Assembly (NCBI GenBank): GCA_003523545.1 | Contig: DQAM01000371.1 | Location: 1 to 9,593 of the forward strand | Reading direction: 5' to 3' | DNA length: 9,593 bases | DNA from: Dysgonomonas sp. | GTDB taxonomy: Bacteria > Bacteroidota > Bacteroidia > Bacteroidales > Dysgonomonadaceae | In this document: one piece after another, positions 6,008 to 9,593 of the stretch | Layout of the letters: the number at the start of each line of letters is the position of its first letter | Position numbering within the stretch: the first letter of the stretch is position 1 | Made by a program: the position numbers and the translations under genes | Notes under the pieces: generated by a model | What the model was told of the DNA's origin: nothing | The model's database searches: none | Seen by the model: the letters and a program-made list of their open reading frames with translations, nothing else

Positions 6008-6805
6008 ATGACACCTACACCCGATTGTGGTGAAGAAAGCTATAAAGGTAATAACAGGCTTCCGGGACGTAAGGCTCTGGTAACCGGAGGAGACTCGGGT
6101 ATCGGACGCGCCGCTGCGATTGCTTATGCCCGCGAAGGTGCGGATGTAGCTATCAACTATCATCCTTCGGAACAAAAAGACGCGGAAGTAGTTGCCGAAT
6201 TGATTGAGAAAGAAGGACGCAAAGCTGTTTTGATTCCGGGAGACCTCGACAATGAGGAATTCTGCAAAAAAATGGTTGAAGAAGCTTACGAAAAACTGGG
6301 CGGACTGGACATACTGGCTCTGGTTGCAGGAAAACAGGTTTCGAAAGAAAGCATAGATGAGATTACAACCGAGCAATTGGAAAAGACTTTCGCTGTGAAT
6401 GTTTTCTCTTTGTTCTGGACAGTAAAGGCTGCTTTACCCCACTTACCCGAAGGGGCTACTATTATCACAACATCTTCAATACAGGCATATCAGCCGAGTA
6501 AAGATTTGCTGGATTATGCTTCTACAAAAAGTGCGATCATTGCATTCAGCCGTGCTTTGGCAAAACAGATCGCGCCGAAAGGAATACGAGTGAATGTCGT
6601 TGCTCCGGGTCCTGTCTGGACTGTATTGCAGGTATCGGGTGGACAGCAGCAGGAGAAACTTCCTAAATTCGGTCAAAGCACTCCGCTCGAAAGGGCCGGA
6701 CAACCTGTCGAATTGGCTCCCGTATATGTACTTCTTGCTTCGCAGGAATCGAGCTATATAACTGCGGAAGTGTTCGGAGTGACCGGCGGTAATCATTTAT
6801 CATAG
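6008..6805 (+). CDS. SDR family oxidoreductase (core; restart after amber codon)
   Basis: 265 residues from ATG 6008. This is a classical short-chain dehydrogenase/reductase using NAD(P)(H). The coenzyme loop is 'TGGDSGIGR' at 26-34. The catalytic tetrad is Asn131, Ser157, Tyr170 and Lys174 ('DYASTKSA'). The usual NNAG is replaced by 'LVAG' at 105-108. '[11 protein letters not shown]' and the C-terminal '[11 protein letters not shown]' complete the fold. The '[23 protein letters not shown]' region (27-49, given here in outline) is typical of the YghA/YhdF-like 'glucose-1-dehydrogenase-like' group. Members of this group are often stress-linked; the natural substrate is uncertain. All catalytic and coenzyme elements lie downstream of ATG 6008, so the restarted protein may still work. 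It lacks the roughly 32-residue N-terminal extension described in the preceding entry. It sits in a tight run with the FAD oxidoreductase upstream and the DUF937-OmpA gene 38 bases downstream. Confidence 0.9.
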   Translation: MTPTPDCGEESYKGNNRLPGRKALVTGGDSGIGRAAAIAYAREGADVAINYHPSEQKDAEVVAELIEKEGRKAVLIPGDLDNEEFCKKMVEEAYEKLGGLDILALVAGKQVSKESIDEITTEQLEKTFAVNVFSLFWTVKAALPHLPEGATIITTSSIQAYQPSKDLLDYASTKSAIIAFSRALAKQIAPKGIRVNVVAPGPVWTVLQVSGGQQQEKLPKFGQSTPLERAGQPVELAPVYVLLASQESSYITAEVFGVTGGNHLS

Positions 6806-6843
6806 ATTATATACAAGCACAATAATTCTAAATACATATTATT

Positions 6844-8073
6844 ATGACACAATTTTACGATGCTTTAAAAGCACTTATCAGCCCTGCAATGATTACAAGG
6901 GCTTCGACAATGCTGAACGAAAAGGACTCGAACGTAGCGAAAGCTTCTTCTTCTATAGTTGCCAGTTTTCTGGGAGTAATGCTGAAAAAAGGAAACACAC
7001 CACAGATAAGGGAAATTCTGGAAGAATCGGGCAGGCTTAATATTCTGGCTGAAGTGAAAGACCTTTGGATGAATGACCTGACTCATGACCAACAGCGTCT
7101 GGGCGACAATTTCACACAGACGTTACTGGGTGATAAGGCGGCGGATTTTTCTGACCCGATTGCTTCTAATTCGGGAATATCACAGGTTGCTACCAACAAA
7201 CTGGTATCGATGATAGCCCCTATTGTTTCCGGTTATCTGGGAAACAAAATGGTCCAGGAAAATTACAGTCTTCATGGTTTATTACGTGAAATAGACAAAG
7301 AGAAAGGTAATTTCTCCACACTTATACCTTCGGGACTTGTACGAAATTTCGGACTTTCGGATGTGCTGGATAAGAATGCAGCTCCGGTAGAAAAAGCAGA
7401 AGAGAAAAAAAGCGGTATGGGATGGCTTCCATGGGTTATCCTTGTGATCGTTCTTTTACTTCTATTCTTCTGGTGGAGGTCGTGCCGGAATACGGATCGT
7501 ACTGACGAAGTTGTAGCTTATTCCGAGCAGGTAACTGTTACGGGCGATACTACGAGACGTCAGGACAATGCGCGAGTTGCTACTAATGCAAACCGCGAAA
7601 GGTACGAAATAACACTTCCGAATAATGTAAGGTTACAGGCTTACAGGGGTGGGGTAGAAGATGATATGATCCAATTCCTGAATTCGGATGAATACAAAAA
7701 TGCAAGCGAAAACGATTTGAAAGAAAAATGGTTTGAGTTCGACGATCTGGCTTTCGTATTCGGAAGTTCAACAGAATTGAGGAACGAGTCTCAGACACAG
7801 CTCAACAATATTGCCGAAATACTCAAAGCTTACCCGAATGCACGGATAAAAATTGCCGGTTTTGCAGATAAGGTAGGAACAGAACAGGCGAATATGGAAA
7901 TTTCCAGGGAAAGAGCGAAGACTATAGAAAAGATGCTTGACGAAAAAGGTGTCGGAAGACAGGTTGTCAGAACTGAAGGTTATGGCGATGAATATGCTAA
8001 GCACAGTGCGAGTGCATCTAATGACGAACGGGCAGAAGACCGGGAGATTGCATTGCGCTTTGTAAAAAGATAA
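6844..8073 (+). CDS. DUF937-TM-OmpA fusion, peptidoglycan-anchored envelope protein
   Basis: 409 residues with three parts. Residues about 5-170 are a DUF937-type helical domain: 'LISPAMITRASTMLNEKD', then 'VSMIAPIVSGYLGNKM', then 'LIPSGL'. A single membrane helix follows at 194-211 ('WLPWVILVIVLLLLFFWW'). After a linker, an OmpA-like domain (PF00691) runs from about 296 to 409. It has 'FVFGSSTEL', then 'IKIAGFADKVG' with Asp342, then 'ISRERA' with Arg357; these match the OmpA Asp/Arg pair that holds the diaminopimelate of peptidoglycan. 'DREIALRF' closes the fold. There is no N-terminal signal peptide. With one TM, the DUF937 part should be cytoplasmic and the OmpA part periplasmic, linking inner membrane and cell wall. 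The role of DUF937 is unknown; in other proteins it stands alone. The start at 6844 follows an A/T-rich leader. It is the last gene of the FAD-SDR run, and a strong terminator follows. Confidence 0.92.
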   Translation: MTQFYDALKALISPAMITRASTMLNEKDSNVAKASSSIVASFLGVMLKKGNTPQIREILEESGRLNILAEVKDLWMNDLTHDQQRLGDNFTQTLLGDKAADFSDPIASNSGISQVATNKLVSMIAPIVSGYLGNKMVQENYSLHGLLREIDKEKGNFSTLIPSGLVRNFGLSDVLDKNAAPVEKAEEKKSGMGWLPWVILVIVLLLLFFWWRSCRNTDRTDEVVAYSEQVTVTGDTTRRQDNARVATNANRERYEITLPNNVRLQAYRGGVEDDMIQFLNSDEYKNASENDLKEKWFEFDDLAFVFGSSTELRNESQTQLNNIAEILKAYPNARIKIAGFADKVGTEQANMEISRERAKTIEKMLDEKGVGRQVVRTEGYGDEYAKHSASASNDERAEDREIALRFVKR

Positions 8074-8121
8074 TAAGCACAGGACTCTTTTCTAATACAA
8101 ACTTTAAAAAAACTCACAGCC

Positions 8122-8153
8122 AAAAGGGAGCATTTTACGAAATGTTCCCTTTT
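8122..8153 (+). terminator. Strong intrinsic terminator
   Basis: AAAAGGGAGCATTT (8122-8135) pairs with AAATGTTCCCTTTT (8140-8153) through a 14-bp stem with one G-T wobble. The loop is TACG, a UNCG-type tetraloop in RNA. Three further T's and GTTTT follow. It ends the unit containing the DUF937-OmpA gene. Confidence 0.9.
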
Positions 8154-8188
8154 TTTGTTTTGTATGGTAATCGAATCGGAATAACAAT

Positions 8189-8196
8189 TATCTTTG
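8189..8196 (+). promoter_or_regulatory. Bacteroidetes-type -7 box (TATCTTTG)
   Basis: TATCTTTG matches the TAnnTTTG consensus of the main Bacteroidetes sigma factor exactly. It lies 25 bases before ATG 8222, giving a short leader. The expected TTTG-like -33 box is not at normal spacing; the nearest TTTG (8159-8162) is 26 bases away, which is too far. It lies just after the terminator at 8122, as expected for a new transcription unit. Confidence 0.5.
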
Positions 8197-8221
8197 TGGC
8201 AAATCGTAAAAAGATTGTCTG

Positions 8222-8578
8222 ATGTTGAATGGAAAGTTTAAAGCAGTTCTGAAGATTATCCTTCCGGTCATCTTTATCAGTTATGCCTGTTCCATTACCT
8301 TTTTTACACACACCCATATCATCAACGGTGTCACTATCGTCCATTCCCACCCTTACCTGACGGATGAAGACGGCAATTCCAGCCATGAACACTCTTCTGC
8401 GGAAATTCAACTGATACATACCTTATCTACCTTTTTTTCTACGGGATTAGTTCTGCTGTTTATCATTTTAGGAATTATCAGGAGCAGTCATATCCTTCTG
8501 AATTTCCGAAGGCCGGTTTTTACCCGGCAATCCTGCATACGGGGTTCGTATACCCTCCGCCCCCCTCCTGTTTTATAG
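8222..8578 (+). CDS. His-rich two-TM membrane protein, probable partner of the TonB receptor
   Basis: 118 residues. Hydrophobic segments at about 8-28 and 70-88 enclose a loop (29-66) rich in histidine. The loop has 'THTH' (His30, 32), 'IVHSHPY' (His41, 43), 'HEH' (His55, 57) and His66, with acidic residues between ('TDEDG'). The tail (about 90-118) is basic and ends 'LRPPPVL'. The first segment could also be an uncleaved or cleaved signal sequence. The loop is best placed in the periplasm, where it could bind Zn, Cu, Co or Ni. I recognise the pattern as recurring in Bacteroidota hypothetical proteins encoded just before TonB receptors, but I know of no named family or tested function. ATG 8222 is preceded by a good -7 box. 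The receptor gene begins 100 bases after the stop with no terminator visible between, so the two are probably co-transcribed. Confidence 0.8.
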   Translation: MLNGKFKAVLKIILPVIFISYACSITFFTHTHIINGVTIVHSHPYLTDEDGNSSHEHSSAEIQLIHTLSTFFSTGLVLLFIILGIIRSSHILLNFRRPVFTRQSCIRGSYTLRPPPVL

Positions 8579-8678
8579 TTTAAAAAATTCATCACATTTT
8601 TTATGCATAAGGGTTTCGTATTTCCGGAACTCCTGTGCTATATGATTTTATATTAACTATAAGACATTTACCTATTAT

Positions 8679-9593
8679 ATGAAAAAATATATTTATGCAA
8701 TATTCTGCCAGATATTGTTCGGACTGACTTTATCTGCAAATCCTTTTCTCGACCTTAAAAAAACAGATGCTAACATTATCGGGCATGTAGTCGATAAGAA
8801 AACGGGCGACCACCTGCCGTTTATCAACGTATCGCTCAAAGGCACAACCATAGGCACCACTACCGATGCTACGGGGCATTATTTCCTGAAAAACCTTCCC
8901 GAAGGAAAATTCACTATCGAAGCCAAATTCGTCGGTTATGAAACCGAACAAAAAGAAATTGTACTCGAAAAGGGAAAGACACTGGAAATTAACTTTGAAC
9001 TTACCGAAAGCAATATTTCGCTCAACGAAGTGGTCGTGTCTGCCAACCGCAACGAAACATCGCGGAGGCTGGCTCCCACGCTCGTAAGCATACTCGATGT
9101 TAAGACATTCGACCGCACCAATTCCGTTTCGCTTTCGCAGGGCCTGAATTTCCAGCCGGGACTTAGGGTCGAGAACAACTGCCAGAACTGCGGTTTCACA
9201 CAGGTAAGGATGAACGGTCTGGAGGGTGCTTATTCGCAGATACTTATCGATTCGCGCCCGGTGTTCAGTTCTCTGGCTGGCGTCTACGGGCTCGAGCAGA
9301 TTCCGGCTAATATGGTCGAACGTATCGAAGTGGTACGGGGTGGGGGATCGGCTCTTTTCGGGGCATCGGCTATTGCCGGAACCATCAACATAATTACAAA
9401 GGAACCGACACGCAATACAGCCCAGGCGTCGCACACCATCATGTCGATTGGAGGGAAAAGCGATTTTGACAATACTACAAATTTCAACGCTTCACTGGTC
9501 AGTGATAATCATAAAGCTGGAATTATGGTATTCGGGCAGAAGCGCCACCGTTCGGCATACGACCACGATGGGGATGGATTTTCGGAAGTGCCG
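8679..9593 (+). CDS. TonB-dependent outer-membrane receptor (3' end outside window)
   Basis: The first 305 codons of a receptor, probably well over 600 residues in full. Residues 1-20 form a signal peptide ending 'LTLSA'. A carboxypeptidase-like regulatory beta-sandwich follows at about 31-110 ('IIGHVVDKKTG', 'DATGHYFLKNLPEG', 'FVGYE'). 'NEVVVSANR' (116-124) is a TonB-box-like link. The plug domain spans about 130-240: 'SLSQGLNFQPGLRVEN', 'VRMNGLEG', 'QILIDSRPVF', 'IERIEVVRGGGS'-like sequence (from 214) and 'GTINIITK'. Barrel strands start after 245. The plug has a Cys pair (Cys168, Cys171; 'NNCQNCG') and a 'DHDGDGFSE' acidic loop at 295-303 that looks able to bind a cation, as in BtuB/CirA-like receptors. 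The substrate is not known. The His-rich neighbour suggests a metal ion or metal chelate. The start is ATG 8679, directly before the lysine-rich signal peptide. Confidence 0.95.
   Translation, partial: MKKYIYAIFCQILFGLTLSANPFLDLKKTDANIIGHVVDKKTGDHLPFINVSLKGTTIGTTTDATGHYFLKNLPEGKFTIEAKFVGYETEQKEIVLEKGKTLEINFELTESNISLNEVVVSANRNETSRRLAPTLVSILDVKTFDRTNSVSLSQGLNFQPGLRVENNCQNCGFTQVRMNGLEGAYSQILIDSRPVFSSLAGVYGLEQIPANMVERIEVVRGGGSALFGASAIAGTINIITKEPTRNTAQASHTIMSIGGKSDFDNTTNFNASLVSDNHKAGIMVFGQKRHRSAYDHDGDGFSEVP

Noticed and set aside
5978..6376. 132-codon minus-strand open frame across the start of the SDR gene
   Set aside because: The product is Phe/Ser/Asn-rich with no recognisable motif and overlaps the well-supported SDR core.
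8730..9434. 234-codon open frame on the minus strand
   Set aside because: It lies wholly inside the TonB receptor gene, whose + strand product has clear signal peptide, plug and TonB-box features. The minus-strand product shows no family pattern and is a codon-usage shadow.
1..9593. CRISPR array, insertion sequence, phage or attachment site, tRNA or rRNA
   Set aside because: No spaced direct repeats, transposase or integrase motifs, or clover-leaf/rRNA-like sequence were seen on either strand.

Overview
The window reads as a chromosomal stretch from a member of the Bacteroidota, most likely Bacteroidales and plausibly close to Dysgonomonas (inference). The signs are an A/T-rich genome with weak Shine-Dalgarno sequences, a SusC-type plug protein, a TonB-dependent receptor with an N-terminal carboxypeptidase-like domain, and one good match to the Bacteroidetes -7 promoter element (TAnnTTTG). 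All recognised genes are on the + strand. No tRNA, rRNA, insertion sequence, phage gene or CRISPR array was seen.

Layout. (1) Positions 2-364 hold the 3' end of a protein that ends in a TonB plug domain and has no beta barrel. (2) Positions 365-803 have no gene but carry a cluster of inverted repeats. (3) Positions 804-8073 hold a run of envelope-stress and redox genes: a four-TM membrane protein with a long helical domain (804), an SpxB-type pyruvate oxidase (2061), a GlsB/YeaQ/YmgE three-TM protein (3988), a small single-TM protein (4325), a DAO-family FAD oxidoreductase (4670), an SDR dehydrogenase (6008), and a DUF937-TM-OmpA fusion (6844). Strong hairpins split this run into short transcription units, after 804, after 2061, after 4325 and after 6844. 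The FAD oxidoreductase, SDR and DUF937-OmpA genes follow one another closely and probably form one unit. (4) Positions 8222-9593 hold a His-rich two-TM protein followed by the first 305 codons of a TonB-dependent receptor whose plug has a CxxC motif. This looks like a metal- or metal-chelate-uptake pair.

How the genes may work together. The middle block resembles a general-stress set: membrane-stabilising proteins, a cell-wall-anchored OmpA-domain protein, and three oxidoreductases. Pyruvate oxidase would make acetyl phosphate and H2O2 when oxygen is present. The joint stress role is inferred from family membership and proximity only.

The most notable local oddity is an in-frame amber stop (5999-6001). 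It cuts the normal N-terminal extension off the SDR gene, leaving a core that could restart at ATG 6008, six bases further on. The other point of interest is the His-rich protein and CxxC-plug receptor pair at the right end.
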